Below, one piece after another: positions 7,005 through 16,266 of a stretch of 64,000 bases of DNA (within the stretch, counting starts at the first letter, position 1; each line of letters opens with the position of its first letter). The position numbers were made by a program, and so were the translations under genes. The notes beneath the pieces were generated by a model. The model saw nothing but the letters and a program-made list of their open reading frames with translations. It was not told where the DNA came from and ran no database searches. The DNA lies in contig NZ_CP170642.1 in the NCBI RefSeq assembly GCF_042926695.1, positions 2,294,001-2,358,000 on the forward strand, read 5' to 3'. Source of the stretch: Lonepinella koalarum. GTDB lineage: Bacteria; Pseudomonadota; Gammaproteobacteria; Enterobacterales; Pasteurellaceae.

Positions 7005-9620
7005 ATGAGTAATGCTGTTGAAAATGCAGTTAGCCCAGCCCAAGCAGAAGTAAATGCACTGGTTGAAAAAGGTTTAGTGGCGTTGGAAGAATTCCGCAAG
7101 CTGGACCAAGAACAAGTGGATTATATCGTTGCCAAAGCATCAGTGGCGGCATTAGATAAGCACGGCATATTAGCCATGCACGCTTATGAAGAAACAGGGC
7201 GTGGTGTGTTTGAAGATAAAGCCACCAAAAACCTGTTTGCCTGTGAGTATGTCGTGAATAATATGCGTCATCTGAAAACCGCTGGCATAATTAGTGAAGA
7301 TGACGTAACGGGCATTACCGAAATTGCGGATCCTGTCGGTGTGATCTGTGGTATCACGCCAACCACCAACCCAACATCAACGGCCATTTTTAAAGCCTTA
7401 ATTGCGTTAAAAACCCGTAACCCGATTGTATTTGCATTCCACCCATCCGCTCAACAATCTTCTGCTCATGCGGCTCAAGTAGTGTATGATGCTGCCGTAG
7501 CAGCAGGAGCCCCAAAAGACTGTGTGCAATGGATTAGCAAACCATCAATGGAAGGCACTTCTGCTTTAATGAAACATCCCGGTATTGCGACGATTCTTGC
7601 TACAGGTGGTAATGCCATGGTGGAAGCCGCTTATTCTTGTGGTAAACCAGCATTGGGCGTAGGGGCAGGTAACGTGCCAGCTTATGTAGAAAAATCAGCC
7701 AATCTTGAACAAGCAGTGCATGACATTGTGATGTCAAAATCCTTTGATAACGGTATGATTTGTGCATCAGAGCAAGCGGCTATTGTGGATGCAGAAATTT
7801 ATGATGCCTTTGTCAAAGAAATGAAATCCTACGGCGTTTATTTGGTCAACAAAAAAGAAAAAGCCTTATTAGAAGAATTTATTTTCGGTGTAAAAGCCAA
7901 CGGTGCGAACTGTGCAGGTGCAAAATTAAATCCGAACGTGGTAGGAAAACCTGCTGCTTGGATTGCGGAACAAGCTGGTTTTACCGTTCCACCAAAAACC
8001 AATATTTTATTAGCCGAATGTAAATTAGTGGGCGAAAAAGAACCATTAACCCGTGAAAAATTATCACCTGTGTTAGCGTTATTGAAAGCAAATTCTACCG
8101 AAGAAGGTTTAGCCCTTTCAGAAGCTATGGTGAATTTCCACGGTTTAGGTCACTCAGCAGCGATTCACACTAAAAACGCTGATTTAGCCAAAACATTCGG
8201 TGAACGAGTGAAAACCATTCGTGTCATTTGGAACTCACCATCAACCTTTGGTGGTATCGGTGATGTGTATAACTCTTTCTTACCATCTTTAACACTCGGC
8301 TGTGGTTCGTACGGTAAAAACTCCGTCGGTAACAACGTAAGTGCGGTGAATTTAATTAATATTAAACGTGTGGGCAGACGGAGAAATAATATGCAATGGT
8401 TTAAAGTTCCATCAAAAATTTACTTTGAACGTGATTCAATTCAATACTTAAAATCAATGAAAGATGCGGAAAAAGTGATGATTATCACCGACCGTTCAAT
8501 GGTGGATTTAGGCTTTGTCGATCGCATTACCGATCAACTCCGTCAACGCCGTAATAAAGTGACTTATCAATTATTCTGTGATGTCGAGCCAAACCCAAGC
8601 ATTGAAACCGTCCGCCGTGGTACAGACTTAATGCGGAGTTTCCAACCAGATACTATTATCGCCTTAGGTGGTGGTTCTCCGATGGACGCAGCGAAAGTAA
8701 TGTGGTTATTCTATGAACAACCAGAAGTGGATTTCCGTGATCTCGTACAAAAATTCATGGATATTCGTAAACGTGCGTTCAAATTCCCACAATTAGGGCG
8801 TAAAGCGAAATTTGTAGGTATCCCAACCACATCAGGCACGGGTTCTGAAGTTACCCCATTTGCGGTTATTACCGATGGTGATATTAAATACCCATTAGCG
8901 GATTACTCATTAACCCCAACGGTTGCCATTGTTGACCCAGCGTTAGTTATGTCAGTGCCTTCTCACGTTGCAGCAGATACAGGCTTAGACGTATTAACCC
9001 ACGCCACCGAAGCCTACGTTTCTATCTTAGCCAATGATTTTACTGACGGTTTAGCTTTGCAAGCGATTAAACTAGTGTTTGAAAACCTTGAAAAATCTGT
9101 CAAAGAGTTTGATGAACATGCACGTGAAAAAATGCACAATGCTTCAACCATGGCGGGTATGGCATTCGCCAACGCATTCTTAGGTATCAGTCACTCTATG
9201 GCTCACAAAATCGGCGGTAAATTCCATACCATCCATGGTCGTACAAATGCAATCTTGTTACCACATGTGATTCGCTATAACGGTACTCGCCCAACTAAAG
9301 TGGCAACATGGCCGAAATACACCAGCTACATTGCGGATAAACGCTATCAAGATATTGCCAGAATCTTAGGCTTGCCAGCGGCTACGCCAGCAGAAGGTGT
9401 AGAATCCTATGCGAAAGCCGTTCACGATTTAGCGATTCGTTGCGGAATAAAAATGTCCTTGCGTGATCAGGGCATAGATGAACAAGCGTTCTTAGCTGCT
9501 CGCCGTGAATTGGCATTACACGCTTATGAAGATCAATGCACCCCAGCCAATCCACGTTTGGCGATGGTGGAAGATATGGAAGAAATTATGACCAAAGCCT
9601 ATTATGGTGATGAGAAATAA
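7005..9620 (+). CDS. adhE: Bifunctional acetaldehyde-CoA / alcohol dehydrogenase
   Basis: 871 aa, the usual length. Reduces acetyl-CoA to acetaldehyde and then ethanol with two NADH in mixed-acid fermentation; in the cytosol it assembles into spirosomes. Residues 1-440 are the aldehyde dehydrogenase domain, with the nucleophilic Cys at position 253 in FDNGMICASEQ. Residues 450-871 are the iron alcohol dehydrogenase domain, with GGGSPMDAAK (NAD site), PTTSGTGSEVTPF, and the iron-ligand stretches LTHATEAYV, GISHSMAHKIGG and TIHGRTNAI. The ribosome site AGGAG is nine bases upstream. An FNR-like box lies upstream. Monocistronic. Confidence 0.98.
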   Translation: MSNAVENAVSPAQAEVNALVEKGLVALEEFRKLDQEQVDYIVAKASVAALDKHGILAMHAYEETGRGVFEDKATKNLFACEYVVNNMRHLKTAGIISEDDVTGITEIADPVGVICGITPTTNPTSTAIFKALIALKTRNPIVFAFHPSAQQSSAHAAQVVYDAAVAAGAPKDCVQWISKPSMEGTSALMKHPGIATILATGGNAMVEAAYSCGKPALGVGAGNVPAYVEKSANLEQAVHDIVMSKSFDNGMICASEQAAIVDAEIYDAFVKEMKSYGVYLVNKKEKALLEEFIFGVKANGANCAGAKLNPNVVGKPAAWIAEQAGFTVPPKTNILLAECKLVGEKEPLTREKLSPVLALLKANSTEEGLALSEAMVNFHGLGHSAAIHTKNADLAKTFGERVKTIRVIWNSPSTFGGIGDVYNSFLPSLTLGCGSYGKNSVGNNVSAVNLINIKRVGRRRNNMQWFKVPSKIYFERDSIQYLKSMKDAEKVMIITDRSMVDLGFVDRITDQLRQRRNKVTYQLFCDVEPNPSIETVRRGTDLMRSFQPDTIIALGGGSPMDAAKVMWLFYEQPEVDFRDLVQKFMDIRKRAFKFPQLGRKAKFVGIPTTSGTGSEVTPFAVITDGDIKYPLADYSLTPTVAIVDPALVMSVPSHVAADTGLDVLTHATEAYVSILANDFTDGLALQAIKLVFENLEKSVKEFDEHAREKMHNASTMAGMAFANAFLGISHSMAHKIGGKFHTIHGRTNAILLPHVIRYNGTRPTKVATWPKYTSYIADKRYQDIARILGLPAATPAEGVESYAKAVHDLAIRCGIKMSLRDQGIDEQAFLAARRELALHAYEDQCTPANPRLAMVEDMEEIMTKAYYGDEK

Positions 9621-9675
9621 TGTCTAAAAATTTATAAAAAATACACCGCACTTTGGTTATTTACTAAAAAATAAT

Positions 9676-9719
9676 CTGCACCTCAAAAGTTGGACTAATC
9701 ACCGACCTGTAGGGTGCAG
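9676..9719. repeat. 44-base inverted-end repeat (copy 1), possible IS-derived terminator
   Basis: CTGCACC at the left end pairs with GGGTGCAG at the right end, followed by ATTTTTAT, so it can act as the adhE terminator. The inner segment CAAAAGTTGGACTAAT is shared, with a few changes, by the element at 16267. Stretches like AAAAGTTGGAC occur at the ends of many IS3-family elements, so these may be minimal IS remnants; that origin is inference. Confidence 0.55.
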
Positions 9720-9878
9720 ATTTTTATAACCAAATATGATGTTTAGCGTTGAAAACGTAAGTTAGACACAAGTTTTTTTCGCTGCAATGCAACAGTTTGG
9801 CATAAGCCAAAATTTTTTGCCATTCTTGTTACTTATAATACTCATATCTTAACCAAGCAATCTTTTGGAGAAAATACC

Positions 9879-10682
9879 ATGACTAAACAAGTGCAAACCT
9901 TAAACGGCTTATGGGTAACTCAACCTGAACTGACCGAAGCGGAAAGAAATTCACCACTTTACAAATATTATGAGCAACCGCTCGCCCCAGTTGCCCCTGA
10001 ATTAGTGGCACAAATTAAGCAGATAGACGCAGCCAGAATGTTGCGTGCGGAAAATCTCAATGATTTGCTCAATGACGGCTATTTAGACACCGAAATCGGC
10101 TATTGCTTATTTGAAGATGGTACAGGTTGTGCAGCTTCAATGGTGCAAATGCCTGATGTTACAGCGGAAATGTTAGATTGGTGGTTCTGTTGGCACACAG
10201 TTGAGCCGATGCGTTATAAAATTTGGGATAATAAAGTTCATGTGGAAGTGCGTGTCAATGAGCAGGATAGCCAACGTTTGCAAAATACGATAATACCAGC
10301 CCAAGAGCGTTTGTGGACAACCACGCATACGGCGGTGGAAGACATCGGCACAGGTGTACAAGAAATTGAAATTGAGTTTCAAAGCCCTGCGGATTTTGGT
10401 TTTGATGTGGCACGTTTTACCGATAAAGCCGTTACGGGAATTTTGGCAAAAGCGATGGGTGGATTAGTCAAAATGGGACACATTGCTCGTCCGCACGCTA
10501 ACGGAAAAGGTATTGAATTACGTACCCGTTTTTGGGTGCTTGCCCCACAAACACCACTTGAAATGGTGCGTTGTTTAAGTTTCCACGCGATGGAAGAATA
10601 CACCAACTTAGCGGCGATTTTGCCGAAAGTCTATGCTGAATTTGGGCATTTGCCGATTGAGCAAAAGTTGGTAAATTCATAA
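9879..10682 (+). CDS. DAPG-hydrolase-like metalloenzyme (PhlG fold)
   Basis: 267 aa. The pattern of possible zinc ligands fits the 2,4-diacetylphloroglucinol hydrolase (PhlG) family: WWFCWH with His106, Glu154 in HTAVEDIG, and the HxxxE pair His236/Glu240 in SFHAMEEY. PhlG cleaves a carbon-carbon bond in an acetylated phenol; its relatives are spread over many bacteria that do not make DAPG, so the substrate here is open. No signal peptide, so cytosolic. TTTGGAG precedes the start by about nine bases, and a strong hairpin at 10719 ends the unit. Single gene between adhE and a degraded-looking spacer. Confidence 0.68.
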   Translation: MTKQVQTLNGLWVTQPELTEAERNSPLYKYYEQPLAPVAPELVAQIKQIDAARMLRAENLNDLLNDGYLDTEIGYCLFEDGTGCAASMVQMPDVTAEMLDWWFCWHTVEPMRYKIWDNKVHVEVRVNEQDSQRLQNTIIPAQERLWTTTHTAVEDIGTGVQEIEIEFQSPADFGFDVARFTDKAVTGILAKAMGGLVKMGHIARPHANGKGIELRTRFWVLAPQTPLEMVRCLSFHAMEEYTNLAAILPKVYAEFGHLPIEQKLVNS

Positions 10683-10718
10683 GGAAAAATCACCGCACTT
10701 TGTAGAAGTAGGTAAATA

Positions 10719-10752
10719 AAATACCGCACGTTATAAAAATGTGCGGTATTTT
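10719..10752 (+). terminator. Hairpin terminator built from an uptake-like inverted repeat
   Basis: AAATACCGCAC (10719-10729) pairs with GTGCGGTATTT (10741-10751), followed by TTT. It lies 37 bases after the stop of the PhlG-like gene. An exact uptake core also lies just upstream at 10691. Confidence 0.8.
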
Positions 10753-11036
10753 TCACACTCTTTTCCCCTGTTCTGACTATATCCAAACTATTCTGCCATA
10801 AAACGAACAAAATATGGCGTAATTCATACCATTTATTCATCGAATCACCCAAAATTCCTGCATGTTGGCGGTTTGCTGGCAAAGTGCAACCAGCTACCTA
10901 ATTTCGACTTTCACATCGGTAATTATCTGAGCAACTAAATCATCTTTGCACGAATAATAGGCATAAAAGGCGGAGCGATGCCATTAAGCTGATACCTTGA
11001 TTTTTGCCAGATTTCATACGTATATTGTTATAATTT
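10753..11036. other. Gene-free spacer
   Basis: Between the terminator and the methyltransferase stop codon I see no gene I can support. An 83-codon minus-strand frame covers 10631-10882, but it overlaps the preceding gene and the terminator and has no recognisable family. The 14-base word ATATCCAAACTATT at 10779 recurs upstream of the MFS gene (12840). Decayed coding sequence on the minus strand cannot be excluded. Confidence 0.4.
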
Positions 11037-11723
11037 TCAACGCCTTATGCAATGCCAACCCACATAAACAGTCGACTGAAAAAATCGGATTGGGGAATAA
11101 AAACCTGCCTGAGTACATAGCTCCACAAAGCGATTTTCTGGCACAAGGTGGAAATCTCGTTTAATACGCTCAATACGAGCTAATTTTTCATCTTCACCAA
11201 TACTGTTTGCAAGTAGATCTTTCAAAATTTTAAGACTTTTATCAAGCTGTTCGCCATCGCCTGTAATGTCCAAAAGAATGAAACTTGAACCACTTTCCAA
11301 ACGGTCGGCAATATCCTTTAACAAAGATAATTTTTGTCCGTCATCAGGAATAAAATGCAAGACCAACAGCAGCGTAGCAGCCTGAAAACATTGCTCTTTC
11401 TGTAAATCGTTTATTGTGCAATTTTTTAACACAATATTTGGGTAATCAGAAAGTTTATGCTGTGCTTGACTAATCATTTCTGGCGAAGGATCAAATCCTG
11501 TAATTTGCCAATCATCACGATAATCAGCCAATTTTACAATTTCATTTCCTGTGCCACAGCCTGCTACTAATATGGATTTGGGAGAATTTTGATCGAGAAT
11601 TTTCGGCAAAAAATCCAAAAAATAATGATAACCCGGTATCCAATTGTCCACAAAATTATCGTAATTACTGGCTCTTTCATTAGAAAAAATTTCTATGTGT
11701 GTGTCTAACGGCAAATTGCTCAT
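11037..11723 (-). CDS. Class I SAM-dependent methyltransferase
   Basis: 228 aa. Motif I, which binds S-adenosylmethionine, is ILVAGCGTGNEI (residues 51-62), followed by the acidic GFDPSPEMI at the end of strand 2 and the LLLVLHFIPD segment after motif II. This is the common methyltransferase-11/25 type; the acceptor substrate is unknown. CAAGG lies about ten bases upstream of the ATG. It follows the lipoprotein esterase by 23 bases on the same strand, so the two are probably cotranscribed. Confidence 0.8.
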   Translation of the reverse strand: MSNLPLDTHIEIFSNERASNYDNFVDNWIPGYHYFLDFLPKILDQNSPKSILVAGCGTGNEIVKLADYRDDWQITGFDPSPEMISQAQHKLSDYPNIVLKNCTINDLQKEQCFQAATLLLVLHFIPDDGQKLSLLKDIADRLESGSSFILLDITGDGEQLDKSLKILKDLLANSIGEDEKLARIERIKRDFHLVPENRFVELCTQAGFYSPIRFFQSTVYVGWHCIRR

Positions 11724-11746
11724 ATTTTATTACCTTGAATTGATTA

Positions 11747-12727
11747 TTATTTACGCTGTTTAAACAACCACTCACGGGCTGGTGTGAGCAAATAGGCATA
11801 GTCAAACGAATACATATGCTCGCTTGCACCTTTTGTGCCGTCCACGCCTGTAGGCAACACAGAGCCTTTGCTAAAACGAATAAAATTCGCTTTGTTACCT
11901 TTGGTGAGTAAGGCTGCGACTTGGCTGTCTTGCTCGGTTTGTGGCAATTTTGCGGAAAATTCTACTTCACCGTATGGTACATTTGCTTTGGCAAGAATTG
12001 CACCTACACCTTGTGCGGTTTCAGTCGCTTTATCGCCTGCGGCGGTTACATATAAGAATTTGTTGTTTTTGAGTGGTTCAAGTGAGTTGATGTCCCATTT
12101 ACTGCCCACAAACATTGATGCTGCAAAGAAATCAGGGTAAAGACTATTTAAATAAAGTGAAATCATACCGCCCATTGATTGCCCTGTGGTATAAAGGCGA
12201 TTTTGGTCAATAGCGTACGTTTTTGTGAGTTGTTTAATCAGCGGAATAACGAGATCGACTTCATCGGTGTGTTGCCACGCATCATTAACCGCCACACCAC
12301 TAAACGCTGGCACAAGCACGAACGCAGGATTTTTCGCTTGCGATTCATCGGTTGCCCAAATAATACCGCCATAACCTTGTTTTAATGGTGCAGCTGTACC
12401 TTTGCCTGCAGTGCTAGCATCGGCAATAAACATTACCAGCGGATAGGATTTTTTCGGACTGTAGTTTTTCGGCGTGTAGAGATTGTATTCCAACGTTTTA
12501 CCTGTGGCTTCATCAGTGAATTTAAGTACTTGGAAGCGTGGTGCGATTTGCTCACGCAGGATGGGAAGTGTGGTGTCGTAGCTTTTATCCGCACCACCGT
12601 AAGGACTGGCTGAGTTAGACACTGAACCTAATTGCGGACCGCCCACAGCATTTGGGGTAGATTGGGTATTAGCGTTACACGCACTTATGAGCGTGGAAAT
12701 TAACATAAGAGATAGGATTTTTTTCAT
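11747..12727 (-). CDS. Lipoprotein esterase, PHB-depolymerase-like alpha/beta hydrolase
   Basis: 326 aa. The signal peptide ends in the lipobox LISAC, so the mature protein starts at Cys17 and should be lipid-anchored. The hydrolase domain shows LEYNLYTPKNY and YPLVMFIAD (oxyanion region), the nucleophile elbow TTGQSMGGMIS (Ser in GxSxG) and a late His in SEHMYSF. This layout matches esterases of the PHB depolymerase / LpqC group, which cleave acyl esters of polymers or acylated sugars; acetyl or feruloyl ester removal from plant glycans is possible but not shown. First gene of a two-gene unit with the methyltransferase. Confidence 0.8.
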   Translation of the reverse strand: MKKILSLMLISTLISACNANTQSTPNAVGGPQLGSVSNSASPYGGADKSYDTTLPILREQIAPRFQVLKFTDEATGKTLEYNLYTPKNYSPKKSYPLVMFIADASTAGKGTAAPLKQGYGGIIWATDESQAKNPAFVLVPAFSGVAVNDAWQHTDEVDLVIPLIKQLTKTYAIDQNRLYTTGQSMGGMISLYLNSLYPDFFAASMFVGSKWDINSLEPLKNNKFLYVTAAGDKATETAQGVGAILAKANVPYGEVEFSAKLPQTEQDSQVAALLTKGNKANFIRFSKGSVLPTGVDGTKGASEHMYSFDYAYLLTPAREWLFKQRK

Positions 12728-13018
12728 GGTTACTCCTTAGATGGTTGCCAATAAATAATGTCATTATAGTAAAGCCCAAACGAGTGGCAATATCTACCAA
12801 ATTTGACTTTAATCCTAACTTTTAACCTCTATTCGTGCAATATCCAAACTATTTATTTTTAAAAATGTACTAAAATTTGTACTTTCAGCATCGCTTAGTT
12901 GCTGTTTTCCTTATCAATGCAAAAATCGCCAGACAATGTGCAATTTATGCACTTTTATTTAACTAAAGCACAATCTATAATGAGAACAATTGCCATTATG
13001 TTATTCATGGAGGGTACC

Positions 13019-14233
13019 ATGAACACGCCTAATTCTGAAATCGAAATCATCCCTCGCTTTATTCTGCTTGCTACGGCAGTATCTTATATAGCGTTAGGTA
13101 TGTTGCTCGGTTTTACCCAAGGGGGATTGGCACCGATATTGCGTAGTTTGGGTGTGTCCTTGGCAGAGTTGCGTTGGGTATATGTGATTTACCTGCCCTT
13201 TGGCTTGGCGTTTTTGTGGTCACCGATGATTGATGCTTGGAGGTTGCCATGGTTGGGGCGACGTAGTGGTTGGATTGTGTCATCTCAACTGCTTGCTACA
13301 GTTGCTATGCTGATGGTATCTTTTCTCTCGCCCAGTACAGGGAATTGGGTGATGTTGATGTTGTTAGGGCTCGTCGCTACTTTTGCTGCTGCCACTGCCG
13401 ATGTTGCCTTAGACGCACTTAATGTGGATTTGCTGCCTGAAAAAAATCGTGCCATGGCGGCAGGTTTAAAAATGGGAGGGTTAGCCTTGGGTACTTTAAT
13501 TGGAGGAGGTGCCTTGGTGGCGTTTTATCCACAAATTGGTTGGCACGGTACATTTGGGGTCATTGCGGCCTGTACGGCGTGCAGCTGCTTGCCGATACTC
13601 GCTTTGGTCAGTAAGGAAAGACGCTTATTTCCCCAATCTTTGCCTCAAGGTGTACAGTTTTTACATTTATGGCGTGATACCGTCTTACGCCAACGTTTAC
13701 TGCGCTTATCGTTACTGGTCTGTACCCTGTTGGCGTTGTTTAATTTTAACCGTTTATTACTGGTGGATATGGGCGTATCGCTTGAACGTATCGGTACTTT
13801 ACTCGGTACCACCGGTCCTTTTGCCAATGCCCTTGCTGCCTTGATTGCCACGCTATTATTGCACCGTTTAAGTATTAAACAAACCGCGTGGTTAAGCATT
13901 GCCGTTTGCCTAGTGGGGAGTGTTATTGTGTGGCTAGGCGCTTTTTATGCTAACAGTAATACAGTGATTATTGGCAGTATCACCGTAACAGCCACTGCGG
14001 CAGGATTGTATGTGGTGCTTGGTAGTCTGATACTGGCATGGGCAAAAGGCACGCAAGCTGCTACCGACTATGCTCTTCTGTATGGCGTGGGGCGTTTTAT
14101 TGGTACATTCGCTCTGATAGGCTTGCCAGCACTGATTCAATCTATCGGCTGGAATATTTTTCTTGCCTTTGCGATCTTGGCATTTGCCATTTCTGCACTT
14201 TGGTTTATGCGGATTGTGGATGCTGGTGTGTGA
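13019..14233 (+). CDS. MFS transporter, AmpG / RhtX-FptX-like
   Basis: 404 aa from ATG 13019, chosen because GGAGGG lies directly upstream; an ATG at 12899 would add 40 residues of poor quality. About 12 hydrophobic segments are visible. The N-terminal half carries GMLLGFTQGGL and VIYLPFGLAFLWSPMIDAW, the motif pattern of AmpG-type and RhtX/FptX siderophore permeases. It is therefore a probable inner-membrane importer for a siderophore or another peptide/sugar-like ligand. No siderophore genes are nearby, so the substrate is uncertain. A hairpin terminator follows at 14333. Confidence 0.75.
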   Translation: MNTPNSEIEIIPRFILLATAVSYIALGMLLGFTQGGLAPILRSLGVSLAELRWVYVIYLPFGLAFLWSPMIDAWRLPWLGRRSGWIVSSQLLATVAMLMVSFLSPSTGNWVMLMLLGLVATFAAATADVALDALNVDLLPEKNRAMAAGLKMGGLALGTLIGGGALVAFYPQIGWHGTFGVIAACTACSCLPILALVSKERRLFPQSLPQGVQFLHLWRDTVLRQRLLRLSLLVCTLLALFNFNRLLLVDMGVSLERIGTLLGTTGPFANALAALIATLLLHRLSIKQTAWLSIAVCLVGSVIVWLGAFYANSNTVIIGSITVTATAAGLYVVLGSLILAWAKGTQAATDYALLYGVGRFIGTFALIGLPALIQSIGWNIFLAFAILAFAISALWFMRIVDAGV

Positions 14234-14332
14234 AAAGACGTGTCACCCGCTATATTGCCTCAATAATTTTGTTTATTTTGTCTATTAAGCCTTTATTTTG
14301 CATCCTGAAAAAGTTAATACCTTGCATTAGAT

Positions 14333-14361
14333 AAGACTGCACAGAAATGAGCAGTCTTTTT
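14333..14361 (+). terminator. Terminator after the MFS gene
   Basis: AAGACTGC (14333-14340) pairs with GCAGTCTT (14351-14358), followed by a T run. The rest of the 329-base gap 14234-14562 holds a 60-codon plus-strand frame at 14347 with no ribosome site or family likeness; I see no gene there. Confidence 0.85.
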
Positions 14362-14562
14362 CTGTCCTATTTCGCAACTCCTCCAAACCCCTTTCTGTCA
14401 CGCCTTAGTATTTTTCCCCATAGCTTTTTAAAAAACTATTTCAGAGCAGACAAGTTGAGTGATCTGGTCGGTGACTTGTACTTCTATTCGGCATACATTT
14501 ATCAGTTCCCAGTGGAGTTTGTTGCTTAAGTCACACTATTGTTCGCATAAAAGACTAAAAAA

Positions 14563-14970
14563 TCATTTCAGTACATCAGCCAACTTTGTTTTCACTTCAT
14601 CCACATTCTCTACCACCTGAAAATTCACGCCTAGGGCGGTACTTAAAGCTGCCACTTGTTTCATTTTTTGTTCACGTATGGCAGGATCTGCGGTAGGGCT
14701 GAAAATCGCAGGACAGACCTCGTTTAGTCTAGCATTATTGGCTTTAAGCCACTGCATCCGTGCTTTGTCTTCTTCATGCAATTCAGGGGTGTTGCGGGTG
14801 TGTCTTGGGTCGCCGTCTTCAATGATTAATACAAATTTTTCGCCGTAGGCTATCAAAGTTTCTAAGTCATCAATGATTTTTTGTCCATCGCCCAATTGCA
14901 TTTGGCTGCTGTGGATAATAGCGATGGGAAAATCGGCAACATCAATAAATTTTAGGCTTGGGGTATTCAT
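14563..14970 (-). CDS. Protein of unknown function
   Basis: 135 aa from ATG 14970, chosen for the GGAG seven bases upstream; the frame extends to 15015 without a ribosome site. Soluble, no signal peptide. The first 60 residues alternate strand and helix (FIDVADFPIAIIHSS, then GEKFVLIIEDGDP), and the C-terminal half ends LGVNFQVV with a final helix, giving an alpha/beta look reminiscent of STAS-like single domains. I do not recognise a named family. It starts 63 bases after the LysR stop on the same strand and may be cotranscribed with it. Confidence 0.6.
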   Translation of the reverse strand: MNTPSLKFIDVADFPIAIIHSSQMQLGDGQKIIDDLETLIAYGEKFVLIIEDGDPRHTRNTPELHEEDKARMQWLKANNARLNEVCPAIFSPTADPAIREQKMKQVAALSTALGVNFQVVENVDEVKTKLADVLK

Positions 14971-15032
14971 AACAGTCTCCATTAAAGTTAAAATGTGCGG
15001 TGGTTTTTGGGGCAAATTTCAGCCTTATTGCG

Positions 15033-15893
15033 TTACTTCTGCGCCAACTTCTCCACCAAAAAATCTGCCACAGCCCGTACATTAGGCGAGCGGCGGACAC
15101 CTTCATGCATCACCATATGTAGGTGTGCAGTAAAAACACTTTCTTTACCGGGTAGGCTTATCGCCGTTAAATTATCACTTGGCAACACATAAAAGTCAGG
15201 TAGCACGCTAATGCCCACTTTTTGCATAATGAGTTGTTTTATCACCATAAAATCATTGCTACTCAACACCACAGTGCAATTGGTCAGTAAGTTATCTACC
15301 AAATACTCTAAAATGCCGTGGGATTTTACGCCAATAAACCGCCACTCACTTTCCTTATAGCTGCGTAGATAATCATTGTGTGCATACAGGCGGACATTGA
15401 TGTTAAACAAACGGCGCACCACCAAGTCACCCTGCTCAGGTGAAGGAATACGTAAGGCAATGTCAGCTTGGCGTTGGTACAAATCGCTCAGATTAGATGT
15501 GCTTTGCAACACCAAGCGGATATTGGGGTGACGGTGACGAAACTCGGCAAGGTGTGGGGCAAGTATCATTTGCCCGAGTAAGGGGGAAACCGACACCACC
15601 ACTTCGTGCATCGCTTGGGTTTGTTCGTGGGCGATGCGTTGCAATACCAGCATATTCTTATGGATTTCACGCGCCTGTTGATACAACCGTTTACCATCTT
15701 CGGTGAGCAAATAACGCTTGTTGATACGGTCAAACAGGCGAAGTTTTAGCCGATTTTCCAAGCTTTCCATCTGCCGTGCCACAGTACTGTGCTGCACGCC
15801 AAGAATCTCGGCCGTGGCAGTCAGGGTCTGTTGTTCTACTAAGGTAACAAAATAGTAGATGTTGTTCCAATCTAGCGCATTAGCATGAGGCAT
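15033..15893 (-). CDS. LysR-family transcriptional regulator
   Basis: 286 aa from ATG 15893. The N-terminal winged helix-turn-helix is typical: DWNNIYYFVTLVEQQ, LTATAEILGVQHSTVARQ (recognition helix) and LFDR in the wing. The C-terminal LysR substrate domain follows with the VSVSPLLGQMIL strand. A GTG at 15953 in the same frame would add 20 residues that do not resemble LysR proteins and lie inside the glutathione S-transferase remnant. The ligand is unknown. Likely targets are the downstream 14563 gene or genes lost upstream: the deletion that truncated the GST also removed the usual divergent neighbour. Confidence 0.85.
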   Translation of the reverse strand: MPHANALDWNNIYYFVTLVEQQTLTATAEILGVQHSTVARQMESLENRLKLRLFDRINKRYLLTEDGKRLYQQAREIHKNMLVLQRIAHEQTQAMHEVVVSVSPLLGQMILAPHLAEFRHRHPNIRLVLQSTSNLSDLYQRQADIALRIPSPEQGDLVVRRLFNINVRLYAHNDYLRSYKESEWRFIGVKSHGILEYLVDNLLTNCTVVLSSNDFMVIKQLIMQKVGISVLPDFYVLPSDNLTAISLPGKESVFTAHLHMVMHEGVRRSPNVRAVADFLVEKLAQK

Positions 15894-16050
15894 TGGTGTG
15901 ATACTCGCATAACGTAGCAATACACATCGGCAATGGTGATTTTTGCTCACCACGTTCTAAGCGAATAGCTTGAAAGTCGGCATTCGCCCAATGCAATGCT
16001 ACATGTGGCACAAGGGGACAAGCACCTTGCAAATAATAAAGTTTTAACAT
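15880..16050 (-). pseudogene. Truncated glutathione S-transferase N-terminus
   Basis: From ATG 16050, behind a perfect GGAG, the minus strand reads 56 codons. The first 40 or so are a typical GST thioredoxin-fold start: MLKLYYLQGACPLVPH, VALHWANADFQAI, RLERGEQKSP. The frame then runs into unrelated residues and stops at 15880. About 160 residues are missing, so this is a remnant. Its 3' end overlaps the first codons of the LysR gene in another frame, so a deletion joined the two. Confidence 0.75.
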
Positions 16051-16266
16051 CATCTTCTCCCCAAATGTGAACCAAAAAGCATGGTTGAGATTGTTTCATT
16101 ATAACTATAGCATAAATTTTTGTGCAAAAATCATCAGATATTGCTAATTTATTCACTATTATATATTTAAAGCACAATCTGACATAAAAGATAATATAGC
16201 GTTTAAGTCGCTTTCCGGTTATTTGAAAAAGTGGGAGCGATTTTGGTGAGTAGGAATATAAGTGAA

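Noticed and set aside
10631..10882. 83-codon minus-strand frame in the spacer after the PhlG-like gene
   Set aside because: It overlaps that gene's 3' end and its terminator, has no ribosome site and resembles no family.
14347..14529. 60-codon plus-strand frame after the MFS terminator
   Set aside because: No ribosome site, starts inside the terminator hairpin, composition not protein-like.
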